A model generated the notes under the pieces. That model ran no database searches, was not told where the DNA came from, and worked only from the letters and a program-made list of their open reading frames with translations. A stretch of DNA of 64,000 nt from Mesorhizobium sp. Root157 (GTDB lineage Bacteria > Pseudomonadota > Alphaproteobacteria > Rhizobiales > Rhizobiaceae): assembly GCF_001427385.1 (NCBI RefSeq), contig NZ_LMGJ01000033.1, positions 213,562 through 277,561 on the forward strand, given 5' to 3'. The position numbers were made by a program, and so were the translations under genes. Numbering within the stretch: position 1 is the first letter of the stretch; each line of letters begins with the position of its first letter. Positions 7,252 through 16,562 of the stretch are shown here, piece by piece.

Positions 7252-9324
7252 TCAGCCTCCGCCTATGTCGATGACGAGGTTTCCGTCCGCGTCGGAGCGC
7301 GCGATGTTGCCGGGTTCCAGCACCGTTGTCGCGTCCATCTGTTCCAGAACGGCCGGACCTTCAACGGTAGCGCCCAACGGCAGTTTCTCGCGGGCGTAGA
7401 CCGGCGCGTCGTGCCATACTCCATCGAACCAGACCGGCCTGGTCTCAAGCCGCGCGTCATCGAGGCTGTCTGCGCGCGCGGCAGGATCGATCAGCCGCGA
7501 CAGATCGATGTCGGGGCGCACGCCGGTCACGGATGTGTTGAGGTTGACCAGATTGGCGCGGATTTCCGGCAGTTCGACCTTGAAGCGGGCGAAATAGGCT
7601 TTCTCGAACAGTTGCTGCAGCGTGGCGCGCGACACGGAGGCCGAGGGCAGCGGCACGTTGATGATATGGGTCTGCCCGACGAACTGCATGTCGGCCGAGT
7701 GCGCGACCCGCAGCGATTGCGGCCTTATCGCCTCCTTGGCGATCATTCTTGCGCCTTCTTCGCAACGGCGCTCCAGGATTTGGCGTATCAAAGCCTCGTC
7801 GACCAGCGAGACCGGCTGGTTTACGGTGTTGACGAAGTCGTGGCGCAAGTCCGCCACCACGCAGCCAAGGGCGTTGGTGATGCCCGGCCGCGCCGGCACC
7901 AGAACCTTGGGCAGGCCGAGTTCCCGGGCAAGAGCCGCCGCGTGTAGCGGTCCGGCGCCGCCGAAGGCGAACAGCGCGAAATCGCGCGGATCATGGCCGC
8001 GCGACACCGAAACCATGCGAATGGCCCCGGCCATTTTCAGATTGCCCAGCCGAAGCACCGCACCCGCCGCCTCGACGGCGTCGAGCCCGCAGGCACGGCC
8101 TATTTTTTCGGCGAAGATCTGCCGCACTGCTTCCACCGGCACCGGATGATCGACGGCGAGCAATTTTTGCGGCGCCAGCCGTCCCAGCACCAGATTGGCG
8201 TCGGTCAGCGTCGGCTCGGTTCCGCCTCGCCCGTAGCAGATCGGGCCCGGATTGGCCCCGGCGCTTTCCGGGCCGACCTGGATCAGGCCGGCGGCATCGA
8301 CGCGGGCAATCGAACCACCGCCGGCTCCCACCGTATGCACGGCGACCATCGGGACGTGGATCGGCATGGCGTATTCGATCTCCGTTTCGTTGGAGACTGC
8401 CGGTTCGGCATTGCGGATCAGGGCGACATCGGTGGACGTACCGCCCATGTCATAGGTCACGAGGTTGCCGTAGCCGGCTCGCTTTCCGGTGTATGCGGCA
8501 GCGATGACGCCGGAAGCCGGCCCCGACATCACGGTCTTGGCCGCTTCGCGGGTGACGAAGCGGGCAGAGATCATGCCGCCATTGCCGTTCATCATCAGGA
8601 AGTCGCGATCGTAGCCCTGCGCCGCCAATTCACTGCGCAGCTTCCCGACATAGCGTTCGAGGATCGGCTGCACGGAGGCGTTGACGGCGGCAGTAACGCC
8701 GCGCTCGAACTCACGCGCTTCCGAAAGCAGGGAATGCCCCGTGGTGACGTAGCCGTTCTGCCAACTTTCCGCGGCGATCTCTGCAGCGCGCAACTCATGG
8801 GCGGGGTTGGCATAGGCGTGCAGGAAATGGATGACGAGGGATTCGCAGCCGGCGGCAAGCAAGGCTGCCACGGCGCGCCGCACATCGTCTTCGTTCAAAG
8901 GCACCCGAACCGCGCCGGTTGCCTCCACGCGTTCGTCGACTTCCAGCCGCAGATTGCGCGGGACGACCGGCGTAAAAGTTCCCGTCATGCCATAGGGCTG
9001 CGGACGCGTGCGCCGGCCAAGCTCGATGATGTCGCGGAAACCCAGCGTGGTGATCATGCCGGTTCTGGCCAGCCGGCGCTCCAGCACGGCGTTGGTGGTC
9101 GTGGTGGTTCCGTGAACGATCAGATCGACATCGCGAACCGGGAAACCTGTGGCCCCGAGGGCCGCCACCACACCGAATGCCTGGTTGTTATTGGTCGTCG
9201 GCGTCTTGGCGATATGGACCTTGCCGCCGCTGTTGCCGTCTATCAAAAGAAGGTCGGTAAAAGTGCCGCCCACATCGATGCCAGCGATGACGCCGCCCGA
9301 TTGTGCCGGAACTTTCTCTTGCAT
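7252..9324 (-). CDS. hyuA: hydantoinase A / oxoprolinase family protein
   Basis: A 690-residue ATPase-fold alpha subunit. The phosphate-binding motif GIDVGGTFTD lies near residue 15 and VHGTTTTTNA near 70; FGGAGPLHA and a C-terminal VEGPAVLEQMDATT segment are family hallmarks. It partners HyuB immediately downstream. The first ATG is at 9324; an in-frame TTG at 9330 is possible. It is divergent from the ferredoxin-NADP reductase gene across about 200 bp. Members act on hydantoins, N-methylhydantoin, 5-oxoproline or acetone, so the substrate is left open. Confidence 0.88.
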   Translation of the reverse strand: MQEKVPAQSGGVIAGIDVGGTFTDLLLIDGNSGGKVHIAKTPTTNNNQAFGVVAALGATGFPVRDVDLIVHGTTTTTNAVLERRLARTGMITTLGFRDIIELGRRTRPQPYGMTGTFTPVVPRNLRLEVDERVEATGAVRVPLNEDDVRRAVAALLAAGCESLVIHFLHAYANPAHELRAAEIAAESWQNGYVTTGHSLLSEAREFERGVTAAVNASVQPILERYVGKLRSELAAQGYDRDFLMMNGNGGMISARFVTREAAKTVMSGPASGVIAAAYTGKRAGYGNLVTYDMGGTSTDVALIRNAEPAVSNETEIEYAMPIHVPMVAVHTVGAGGGSIARVDAAGLIQVGPESAGANPGPICYGRGGTEPTLTDANLVLGRLAPQKLLAVDHPVPVEAVRQIFAEKIGRACGLDAVEAAGAVLRLGNLKMAGAIRMVSVSRGHDPRDFALFAFGGAGPLHAAALARELGLPKVLVPARPGITNALGCVVADLRHDFVNTVNQPVSLVDEALIRQILERRCEEGARMIAKEAIRPQSLRVAHSADMQFVGQTHIINVPLPSASVSRATLQQLFEKAYFARFKVELPEIRANLVNLNTSVTGVRPDIDLSRLIDPAARADSLDDARLETRPVWFDGVWHDAPVYAREKLPLGATVEGPAVLEQMDATTVLEPGNIARSDADGNLVIDIGGG

Positions 9325-9391
9325 TGGCAAAATCCGAAATGTCCGAACTGCTTCTATGTACCAGATTGGAAAGGCGTTTTACGAGCCCATC

Positions 9392-9420
9392 TTGACGCAA
9401 AACTCATTCGTATACTAATA
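9392..9420 (+). promoter_or_regulatory. possible promoter upstream of ferredoxin-NADP reductase
   Basis: TTGACG (9392-9397) followed after 17 bp by CTAATA (9415-9420) in an AT-richer part of the divergent hyuA/fpr intergenic region. The -35 is good and the -10 weak. The rest of the 200-bp gap shows no clear operator. Confidence 0.3.
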
Positions 9421-9531
9421 GTTTCAGGGCACAAGGTCTTACCAGGCAGAACTGCACGACGGCGCGACGGACCCAAAAGTCTCACACGCGCGCATGGTTT
9501 TGTGCGCCGCATTTGGCAGAAGGTTGTCTTG

Positions 9532-10359
9532 ATGAACACTGTTCCTTCATTGAATATTGCAGGCGCGCAGCCTCTGCAATTTCCTATCCCTGCCAACGTC
9601 TATGCGCAAACCGTGGTCTCGGTCAGGCACTATACCGACCGGCTGTTTTCCTTCCGCATCACCCGCCCGCAGTCGCTGCGCTTCCGTTCGGGTGAGTTCG
9701 TCATGATCGGGCTTCCCAACGCCGAGAAGCCCGTTTTCCGCGCCTATTCCGTCGCCAGCCCGTCATGGGACGACGAACTGGAATTTTTCTCGATCAAGGT
9801 CCCTGAAGGCCCTTTGACCTCGGAACTGCAGAAGATCGAAATCGGCGACACCATCCTCATGCGCCAGAAGCCCACCGGTACGCTGGTGGTCGATGCGCTG
9901 ACACCGGCAAAGCGCCTGTTCATGATTTCGACCGGCACCGGCATTGCTCCGTTCGCCAGCCTGCTGCGCGATCCCGACACCTATGAGAAGTTCGACCAGA
10001 TCGTTCTGGCCCACACCTGCCGGGACAATGCCGAACTTGTCTACGGGCAGGAACTGGTGGCTGCGCTGGAGAACGATCCGCTGATCGGCGAACTGACCGG
10101 CGGCCGGGTCACGCTATACAACTCCACCACGCGCGAGCAGTCGGCGCGCATGGGCCGTATCACGGCGCTCATCGCGTCCGGCAAGTTCTATTCCGACCTG
10201 AACATCGAACCGCTCAATCCGCAGACCGACCGCGTCATGATCTGCGGTTCCATGCACATGCTGCGCGACGTCAAGGAACTGACTGAGTCCCATGGCTTCA
10301 AGGAAGGTTCGTTGGCCAATCCGGCCGAATTCGTCGTCGAGCGCGCCTTTGTCGGCTGA
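9532..10359 (+). CDS. fpr: ferredoxin--NADP reductase
   Basis: A 275-residue FAD enzyme that transfers electrons between NADPH and ferredoxin or flavodoxin in the cytoplasm. The FAD-binding RAYSVASP motif is near residue 70, the NADP-binding GTGIAPFASLL near 140, and the C-terminal end VVERAFVG is typical of the bacterial Fpr subclass with a short tail. Length is normal. The start is the first ATG after a stretch without coding features; a very long upstream in-frame extension is only the shadow of hyuA. Rhizobial homologues are often tied to oxidative stress, but no regulatory site is convincing here. Confidence 0.92.
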   Translation: MNTVPSLNIAGAQPLQFPIPANVYAQTVVSVRHYTDRLFSFRITRPQSLRFRSGEFVMIGLPNAEKPVFRAYSVASPSWDDELEFFSIKVPEGPLTSELQKIEIGDTILMRQKPTGTLVVDALTPAKRLFMISTGTGIAPFASLLRDPDTYEKFDQIVLAHTCRDNAELVYGQELVAALENDPLIGELTGGRVTLYNSTTREQSARMGRITALIASGKFYSDLNIEPLNPQTDRVMICGSMHMLRDVKELTESHGFKEGSLANPAEFVVERAFVG

Positions 10360-10586
10360 CAGGGGATTGCTCCTGCACTTGGCGGGATGCGCCGCCGGAT
10401 CCGTATCGGCTGACGCCGCTTCCCTTGATGTGAAAATAAGTTTCCTGTAAATAAAACCCTGCAAGAACCCGAGGGTTGCGAGGCTGGAACTCGGCTGAAC
10501 CTCTGGCCCATGGAGGCTGCCTCGGTTACGGGAGAAACTCGGGCAAGGCTGCTCGGCCAGTACTAGAATGCATTGAGGGAGGAACC

Positions 10587-11432
10587 ATGAAACTGTTGCG
10601 TTACGGCGAGGCTGGCTTTGAAAAGCCGGGGCTTCTGGATGCGGACGGCACGATCCGCGATCTCTCCGGCCATGTCGCGGACATCGGTGCAAAAGTGCTC
10701 GAACCGACCTCGCTGGCAGCATTGGCCAAGCTCGATCCGAAAGCGCTTCCGGCAGTGGCAGGCACGCCGCGCATCGGCCCCTGCGTTGGCGGCGTCGGCA
10801 AGTTCATCTGCATCGGCCTCAACTACTCGGACCACGCGGCTGAAACCGGCTCGGCCGTTCCGCCCGAACCGATCGTGTTCATGAAGGCCAATTCAGCCAT
10901 TGTCGGCCCGAACGACGACGTGCTGATCCCGCGCGGCTCGGAAAAGACCGACTGGGAAGTGGAACTGGCCGTCGTCATCGGCAAGACCGCCAAATATGTC
11001 TCGCAAGCGGACGCGCTGGACTATGTCGCCGGCTATTGCATCGCCCATGACGTGTCCGAACGCGCCTTCCAGGTCGAACGCAAGGGTCAGTGGACCAAGG
11101 GCAAGTCGTGCGACACGTTCGGTCCGATCGGCCCGTGGCTGGTGACGAAGGACGAAGTCGCCGACCCGCAGGATCTCGGTATCTGGCTGAAGGTCAATGG
11201 CGAGACCATGCAGGACGGCTCGACCAAGACAATGGTCTATGGCGTCGCCTATCTCGTTTCCTATCTCAGCCAGTTCATGTCGCTGCATCCCGGCGATATC
11301 ATCGCCACCGGCACGCCCGCCGGCGTCGGCATGGGCAAGAAACCGCCCCGCTTCCTCAAGCCGGGCGATGTGGTCGAACTTGGTGTGGCCGGGCTTGGCA
11401 CCCAGCGCCAGAAGTTCCGCCCCGACTCATAG
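10587..11432 (+). CDS. fumarylacetoacetate hydrolase family protein
   Basis: A 281-residue member of the FAH fold, hydrolases, decarboxylases or isomerases that act on beta-diketo acids. Metal-ligand carboxylates lie in the region DWEVELAVVIGK (about residues 130-140), and GLNYSDHAAE plus TGTPAGVGMG are the family signatures. The ATG at 10587 follows a strong GAGGGAGGA site. Homologues include ureidoglycolate lyase, 2-keto-3-deoxy-L-fuconate hydrolase-like enzymes and acylpyruvases; sequence reading alone does not decide among them. It stands alone, with 227 bp of unfeatured sequence upstream. Confidence 0.88.
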   Translation: MKLLRYGEAGFEKPGLLDADGTIRDLSGHVADIGAKVLEPTSLAALAKLDPKALPAVAGTPRIGPCVGGVGKFICIGLNYSDHAAETGSAVPPEPIVFMKANSAIVGPNDDVLIPRGSEKTDWEVELAVVIGKTAKYVSQADALDYVAGYCIAHDVSERAFQVERKGQWTKGKSCDTFGPIGPWLVTKDEVADPQDLGIWLKVNGETMQDGSTKTMVYGVAYLVSYLSQFMSLHPGDIIATGTPAGVGMGKKPPRFLKPGDVVELGVAGLGTQRQKFRPDS

Positions 11433-11533
11433 AGCGTCGTCGCGGGACGAAACTGGCTGCGCTTTTTCTGGAACCAGCGCGGCTGCGGCGAGTTCACTCG
11501 ATATGCACGAGCGGGGATGTTCAACGCCGACAG

Positions 11534-11782
11534 ATGCGACGCTTCAAGGATACATTTGTCGGCCGTGACTACAGGTTCAGTCTCGGCGTCGAAGAGGGAG
11601 CCGGCGGCTACTATCTTTCCACACCGGTGTCGGGAATTGACCGCGCCGTCGAATGGGAAGCCTATTTCGCCATCAGCGAGGAACAATATGCCGAATTCCT
11701 TGCCGACCCTGCTGCGACCGGGGAATTCACCGAAGCGTGTCGAACCGGAGGCAACAACCACCTGTTGCTTTATCCGAGATAG
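11534..11782 (+). CDS. small conserved hypothetical protein
   Basis: An 82-residue protein whose core (FSLGVEEGAGGYYLSTPVS, then WEAYFAISEEQYAEFLADP) resembles a small uncharacterised family seen in proteobacteria. It has no signal peptide, cysteine pair or membrane segment. The ribosome site is weak, but the codon usage is like its neighbours and the frame is open from well upstream. Function unknown. Confidence 0.55.
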   Translation: MRRFKDTFVGRDYRFSLGVEEGAGGYYLSTPVSGIDRAVEWEAYFAISEEQYAEFLADPAATGEFTEACRTGGNNHLLLYPR

Positions 11783-12511
11783 ATGAGGCCTCCCATGCCG
11801 TATTCCCTCCCCGCCAATACACCAGAGCAATCCCAAGTTAAGTGGGAACCGGTTTTCCGTCCGGAATTGCGTACAAACAAGGAGTTGGAGCGGTTCACCG
11901 ATTCCATCAAAATCGGAACCGCTCTAGCGGCCCGGCTCGTGGCCGCCTGTTTTGTTGCCATAGTCATCGCCATGCCGGCCGCCGCACAGGTCAAGGACTT
12001 CCTCAGCGTGCCCGGCCCTCTCGAATTCGACGGCAAGTCCTATGGCCTCGCGTGGAGCGGTCAGCCGACTGCGAACTACGTGAAGCAGGAATATGTCCCA
12101 GCTGGCCAGAAGGTCGAAACCTACGCCCAGATGCTGCTGGTCGAAGTGGTAACGGGCGAAATCAAGGTCATGGATGCGGTGCGCAGCCAGGTCGATGCGC
12201 TGAACAAGCGCAAGGCCAGCGATCCGCTGGTCAATATAAGCCTCGTTGAGAACAAGGCGACCGGCGAAGCCCTGCTCGACTTCATCGCCAGCACCAAGGG
12301 GGCGGACGGTGAATATATCGTGGAGTGGAACGCCTATCGCTACGCGCCGTACCGCGGCGGGGCGAAGACGGCCGGTGTCCTGCTTTATGCCGTCAGCCAC
12401 CGGGCTTATGGCAACCAGAATGCGAAGACGTTCCTTGGTGGTTTGAAGCAGTTCCGGCAGAGGCAGATAAATGCCCTTGCCAAAGCGGACTTGCCTGCCG
12501 CCAAGCGCTAG
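11783..12511 (+). CDS. putative exported protein of unknown function, N-terminus overlapping a repeat
   Basis: The frame encodes a signal-like segment (ARLVAACFVAIVIAMPAAAQ) followed by about 175 residues without a recognised domain; the mature part is predicted to be periplasmic. The 5' end is odd: the first 45 or so codons run through an intergenic palindromic repeat (11826-11925), so the ATG at 11783 or 11795 would give an unusual 40-residue pre-signal extension read from repeat DNA. A GTG or TTG inside or after the repeat could be the real start. Function unknown; start uncertain. Confidence 0.6.
   Translation: MRPPMPYSLPANTPEQSQVKWEPVFRPELRTNKELERFTDSIKIGTALAARLVAACFVAIVIAMPAAAQVKDFLSVPGPLEFDGKSYGLAWSGQPTANYVKQEYVPAGQKVETYAQMLLVEVVTGEIKVMDAVRSQVDALNKRKASDPLVNISLVENKATGEALLDFIASTKGADGEYIVEWNAYRYAPYRGGAKTAGVLLYAVSHRAYGNQNAKTFLGGLKQFRQRQINALAKADLPAAKR
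11826..11925 (+). repeat. mosaic palindromic repeat, type A copy 1
   Basis: It contains the core AAGTGGGAACCGGTTTTCC (11838-11856) followed by a GCGTACAAACAA linker and a hairpin with arms GAGCGGTTC (11888-11896) and GAACCGCTC (11916-11924). The same order recurs at 44229-44337 and 62236-62320. This copy overlaps the 5' end of a coding frame. Confidence 0.75.
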
Positions 12512-12522
12512 AAAGTCATTCC

Positions 12523-13521
12523 CTAGGTCAACGCACGACCGTCTTCACCGAAGCGATAAATCCTGGCCGGGTCGGGCGTGGCAAACAGCGTGGAGCCAGG
12601 CTCGGCATCGTAGACGCCGAAAACCCGCACGGTGAGCAGGCCCGCCTTCTCGCAATCGAGATAGATGTTGGTGTCGGCGCCAAGATGCTCGGTGTGGATG
12701 ACCGTTCCTTTCCAGGCTCCCTTCCGCGGGTCGACGGTCAGGTGCTCCGGCCGCACGCCAATGGTCTTGGCGCTTTCGCCCAGCCGCGCACCTTCGATCA
12801 AATTCATCTTCGGCGAACCGATGAAGCTGGCAACGAACTCGTTCGCCGGTGAATTGTAGAGTTCCATCGGCGCGCCGACCTGCTCGATACGGCCGGCGTT
12901 CAGCACGACGATCTTGTCGGCCAAGGTCATCGCCTCGACCTGATCGTGAGTGACGTAAATCATGGTGGCCTTGAGCCGGCGATGTAATTGCGCGATCTCG
13001 AGGCGGGTATTGACGCGAAGCCCCGCATCGAGATTCGACAAGGGTTCGTCGAACAGGAACAGCTTCGGTTCGCGCACGACGGCCCGGCCGATGGCGACCC
13101 GCTGGCGCTGGCCGCCGGAAAGCTCCGCCGGACGACGGTTGAGATAAGGTTCGAGCGACAGCATTGCCGAAGCGATCCCGATACGCTTGTCGATTTCCGC
13201 CGCAGGCGTACCGGCCTGCTTGAGACCCAAGCCCATATTGTTCTTGACCGTCAGGTGCGGATAGAGCGCATAGGTCTGGAACACCATGGCGATGCCGCGC
13301 TTTGCCGGTGGCGTCGAACTCACATCCTCGCCATTGATGACGATACGGCCGGATGTCGAGTCTTCCAGGCCGGCGATGACGCGCAGCAAAGTCGACTTGC
13401 CGCAGCCCGAAGGTCCGACGAAGACGACGAACTCGCCGTCGGATACGTCGAGGTCTATGCCTTTCAGCACGTCGACCGGGCCGAAGGACTTCTTCACGCT
13501 TTCGATATTGAGAGAACCCAC
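12523..13521 (-). CDS. sugar ABC transporter ATP-binding protein (UgpC/MalK type)
   Basis: A 332-residue ATPase of the CUT1 importer family. Walker [10 protein letters not shown] is near residue 38, the signature [10 protein letters not shown] near 133, and Walker [13 protein letters not shown] near 155; the C-terminal 90 residues form the OB-like regulatory domain typical of MalK/UgpC. The GTG start at 13521 lies 11 bp after the oxidoreductase gene. It is the last gene of the murQ - binding protein - permease - permease - oxidoreductase operon, and powers that transporter. Confidence 0.92.
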   Translation of the reverse strand: MGSLNIESVKKSFGPVDVLKGIDLDVSDGEFVVFVGPSGCGKSTLLRVIAGLEDSTSGRIVINGEDVSSTPPAKRGIAMVFQTYALYPHLTVKNNMGLGLKQAGTPAAEIDKRIGIASAMLSLEPYLNRRPAELSGGQRQRVAIGRAVVREPKLFLFDEPLSNLDAGLRVNTRLEIAQLHRRLKATMIYVTHDQVEAMTLADKIVVLNAGRIEQVGAPMELYNSPANEFVASFIGSPKMNLIEGARLGESAKTIGVRPEHLTVDPRKGAWKGTVIHTEHLGADTNIYLDCEKAGLLTVRVFGVYDAEPGSTLFATPDPARIYRFGEDGRALT

Positions 13522-13532
13522 GGCAGCGTCCC

Positions 13533-14594
13533 TTATAGCTTGACGGCTTTGCCGGTCCGCACGCTTTCATCGGCGGCGAGACAGACAGCGAGCGACTTTA
13601 CGGCATCGTCCATGTGGCGTGTCAGGTCGACGTCTTCGCGGATTGCCTTGAGCACGAAGGCCTGTTCCAGGTCGCACAATTCCTGATGACCCGGTTCTCC
13701 TTGCATCGACAGCATCTGATCGGGTTGCCTGAACTTGCCGTCCGCGTCTGTCGCCGCGCTGTGCAGGCGAATGGTGGAGGTCTTGGTGTGGGTGTCGATG
13801 TCGTCCGACTTCGCGCCCTCGGCCATGACGATCGATACGCAGCCATTGGGCGAGATGACGTCCTTTACGAAAAAGGCCGTCTCCGAAATCATCGGTCCCC
13901 AGCCGGCCTCATACCAGCCGACCGAACCGTCGTCGAACAGCACCTGGAGATGTCCGTAATTGTACATGGAGGGATCGATTTCGTCGCTCAGGCGAACACC
14001 CATGCCGCGCACCTCGACCGGTTTCGCATCGGTGATCTGCAGCATCACGTCGAGATAGTGGACGCCGCAATCGACGATCGGCGAGGTGGTGCGCATGAGT
14101 TGCTTGTGCGTCTCCCAGGTCGCGCCGGAAGACTGCTGGTTGAGGTTCATGCGAAATACATAAGGCCCGCCAAGCAGCCTGGCTTCGGCAATCAGCCGCA
14201 CCCATGACGGATGGTGGCGCAATATGTAGCCGATCACCAGTTTCCTGCCATTGGCCTTGGCGGCGTCGACCACGCGGCGCGCATCCGCCACCGTCGTTGC
14301 CAGCGGCTTTTCCACGAAGACATGGCAGCCGGCTTCGAAAGCCTTCACCGCATAGTCGGCATGGCTGTCCGAATAGGTGGCGATGGCGGCCAGATCCGGT
14401 TTCTCGTCGCGCAAGGCATCCTCGAACGAACGGCGAATCTCGTGGCCTGCCAGCCCGCCCGGCAACGCTACATCGGAGCGATTGACGAGTGCGGCGATCT
14501 CGAAGCCGGGATTGTTGTGATAAGCCAGCGCGTGGCTGCGGCCCATATTGCCTAGCCCGGCAACTACGACCCTGATCGATTGTTCTGCGCTCAC
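13533..14594 (-). CDS. Gfo/Idh/MocA family NAD(P)-dependent oxidoreductase
   Basis: A 353-residue protein with an N-terminal Rossmann fold ([14 protein letters not shown]) and the [13 protein letters not shown] motif of the family. These enzymes oxidise or epimerise sugars and cyclitols. The GTG start at 14594 overlaps the stop of the upstream permease by 4 bp (GTGA), showing translational coupling; the longer upstream frame is only overlap with that permease. Its place inside an amino-sugar transporter operon suggests it processes the imported saccharide, but the reaction is unknown. Confidence 0.87.
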   Translation of the reverse strand: MSAEQSIRVVVAGLGNMGRSHALAYHNNPGFEIAALVNRSDVALPGGLAGHEIRRSFEDALRDEKPDLAAIATYSDSHADYAVKAFEAGCHVFVEKPLATTVADARRVVDAAKANGRKLVIGYILRHHPSWVRLIAEARLLGGPYVFRMNLNQQSSGATWETHKQLMRTTSPIVDCGVHYLDVMLQITDAKPVEVRGMGVRLSDEIDPSMYNYGHLQVLFDDGSVGWYEAGWGPMISETAFFVKDVISPNGCVSIVMAEGAKSDDIDTHTKTSTIRLHSAATDADGKFRQPDQMLSMQGEPGHQELCDLEQAFVLKAIREDVDLTRHMDDAVKSLAVCLAADESVRTGKAVKL

Positions 14595-15430
14595 TTCACC
14601 GCTCCAGACGTGATGCCGCGGATCAGTTGCCGCGAGAAGACAAGATAGAGGATCAGCACCGGCAGGATTGCCAGCGACAATGCCGCCAGCACCGCGTTCC
14701 AGTTGGTGACGTATTGCCCGATGAACATCTGGGCGCCGAGCGTGACGGTCTTGGTCCCTTCCGAAGGAGCCAGGATCAGCGGAAACCACAAGTCGTTCCA
14801 GATCGGGATCATGGTGAAGACCGCCACCGTCGCCATTGCCGGCCTGACCAGCGGCAGGACCAGGCGAAAGAAGATCGTGTATTCCGACAATCCATCGATG
14901 CGCCCGGCATTCTTCAGGTCATCGGACACGCCGCTCATGAATTCGGTCAGGATGAAGACGGCGAGCGGCAGGCCCTGGGCGGTGTAGACAAGGATCAGCG
15001 CTGTCAGCGTGTTGACCAGACCGCTTGCCACCATCAATTGCAGGATGGCGACGGTGGCCAGACGGATCGGGATCATGATCCCGAGCGCCAGATAGAGCCC
15101 CATCAGTTTGTTGCCGCGAAAGCGGTACTCCGACAGCGCGAAAGCCGCCATCGCACCGAACAACAGGACAAAAAACAGCGAGGCGACCGTGACGATGAAG
15201 CTGTTTTGGAAATATTGCAGGAAATCGCCTTGGGCGAGCACGGTTCGGTAGCCGACGAGGTCGAACGTCTCAGTCGTCGGCGGCGCCATTGGCGTGCGGA
15301 AGATGGCATTGCGCGACTTGAACGAGTTGATGACGATGATGAACACCGGAAACAGCGCGATGACCGTGTAGGCCAGGAGAACCGCATGTGCGGCGGCCGA
15401 TCTGGGAAGCGAGACGGTGGCTTTGCTCAT
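14591..15430 (-). CDS. carbohydrate ABC transporter permease (MalG family)
   Basis: A 279-residue inner-membrane permease with six predicted membrane segments. The EAA loop (about residue 195, NAGRIDGLSEYTIFFRLVLP) contacts the ATPase. The C-terminus RGITSGAVK is typical of MalG-like subunits. It is encoded 11 bp downstream of its partner permease and overlaps the following oxidoreductase by 4 bp. Confidence 0.92.
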   Translation of the reverse strand: MSKATVSLPRSAAAHAVLLAYTVIALFPVFIIVINSFKSRNAIFRTPMAPPTTETFDLVGYRTVLAQGDFLQYFQNSFIVTVASLFFVLLFGAMAAFALSEYRFRGNKLMGLYLALGIMIPIRLATVAILQLMVASGLVNTLTALILVYTAQGLPLAVFILTEFMSGVSDDLKNAGRIDGLSEYTIFFRLVLPLVRPAMATVAVFTMIPIWNDLWFPLILAPSEGTKTVTLGAQMFIGQYVTNWNAVLAALSLAILPVLILYLVFSRQLIRGITSGAVK

Positions 15431-15441
15431 CGTGCGCTCCC

Positions 15442-16371
15442 CTAGAACTGATATCGACGCAGGCGCGTCTGGATCAAAAACAGATAGATGCACACACCGA
15501 CCAGGATGATGAGGAACATCATGGTGGCGATGGCCGCGCCCATATTGGGATCACCGACCTGCAACTGGAAACCGAAGAAGGCACGGTAGAGGAACGTGCC
15601 GAGGATATCGGTCGAGTAGTTCGGGCCGGCCAACGCGCCCTGGGCCGAGTAGATCAGGTCGAAGGCGTTGAAATTGCCGACGAAGGTCAGGATAGAGATG
15701 ATGCCAATGGCCGGCAGGATCAGCGGCAGCTTGATCTTCCAGAACTGGGCCATGCCGGTAACGCCGTCGCATTCGGCGGCCTCGATGACCTCGTCCGGGA
15801 TCGACAGCAGCGCGGCGTAGATCAGCATCATCGGGATGCCGATGAACTGCCACACCGAGATCAGGCCGAGTGTGGTGAGGGCGTAGTCCTCCTTGCCGAG
15901 CCAAGGTGTGAAAAGACTCTTCAAGCCTATCAGGTCGAGCAGGTTGGGCGCCACGCCCCAGAGCGGCGACAGGATCAGCTTCCAGGCGAAACCTACGATG
16001 ACGAAGGACAGGATTGTGGGAATGAAGATGGCGGTTCTGTAGAAGGCGGAAAAGTGCAGCTTGGGGCTGGACAGAAGTGCTGCAAGCACGACCCCGATGG
16101 GGTTCTGAACCAGCATGTGAATGATGAAGAACCAGACATTGTTCCTCAGCGCATTCCAGAAATTCACCGACCAGTTGGGATCGCCGAACAAGGTGCGGAA
16201 ATTGTCCAGACCGACAAAGACCTGACTCTGCGCAATGTTACGAAACAGGGCAAGCTGCAGCGTGCCGAACAGCGGCAGGATCATGATCGCCGTATAAACC
16301 AGCACCGCCGGCGCCAGAAAAATGGCGATGTGCCAGCGGAAAGGTCGCTTTGATGCTGCGGGTGCAGTCAT
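15442..16371 (-). CDS. sugar ABC transporter permease (MalF family)
   Basis: A 309-residue permease with six or more membrane segments and an EAA loop (AAECDGVTGMAQFWKIKLP). It forms the transmembrane channel with the MalG-type subunit downstream. The start at 16371 (MTAPAASKRPF) is preferred over a longer frame because the preceding 46 codons lack membrane or family character. It is separated from the binding-protein gene by about 190 bp holding a strong stem-loop. Confidence 0.9.
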   Translation of the reverse strand: MTAPAASKRPFRWHIAIFLAPAVLVYTAIMILPLFGTLQLALFRNIAQSQVFVGLDNFRTLFGDPNWSVNFWNALRNNVWFFIIHMLVQNPIGVVLAALLSSPKLHFSAFYRTAIFIPTILSFVIVGFAWKLILSPLWGVAPNLLDLIGLKSLFTPWLGKEDYALTTLGLISVWQFIGIPMMLIYAALLSIPDEVIEAAECDGVTGMAQFWKIKLPLILPAIGIISILTFVGNFNAFDLIYSAQGALAGPNYSTDILGTFLYRAFFGFQLQVGDPNMGAAIATMMFLIILVGVCIYLFLIQTRLRRYQF

Positions 16372-16518
16372 GTGTTCGGTCTCCGCCCGGTCGCGGTCCA
16401 GTTCAGCGTGTACATAGAACGCCTTCATCGCGTCGAGGCGAACGACGTTGCCGCGCACGCCAACTGGCCCACTGCCGTGGAGCGTAAGGATCATGGCACG
16501 CGCATGCAATCGAGATCA

Positions 16519-16550
16519 GGTCCGGCCGGAGCAACACGCCCGGCCGGACC
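16519..16550 (-). terminator. GC-rich stem-loop between binding-protein and permease genes
   Basis: Perfect 11-bp inverted repeat GGTCCGGCCGG (16519-16529) and CCGGCCGGACC (16540-16550) with a 10-nt loop, 12 bp after the binding-protein stop. It has no T-run, so it is more likely an mRNA-stabilising or attenuating element than a full terminator, allowing more binding protein than permease to be made. Confidence 0.6.
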
Positions 16551-16562
16551 GCGAAGATCGAC

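Noticed and set aside
7993..9531. In-frame extension of the ferredoxin reductase far upstream across hyuA
   Set aside because: The extension is antisense to hyuA and not protein-like; the enzyme has normal length from 9532.
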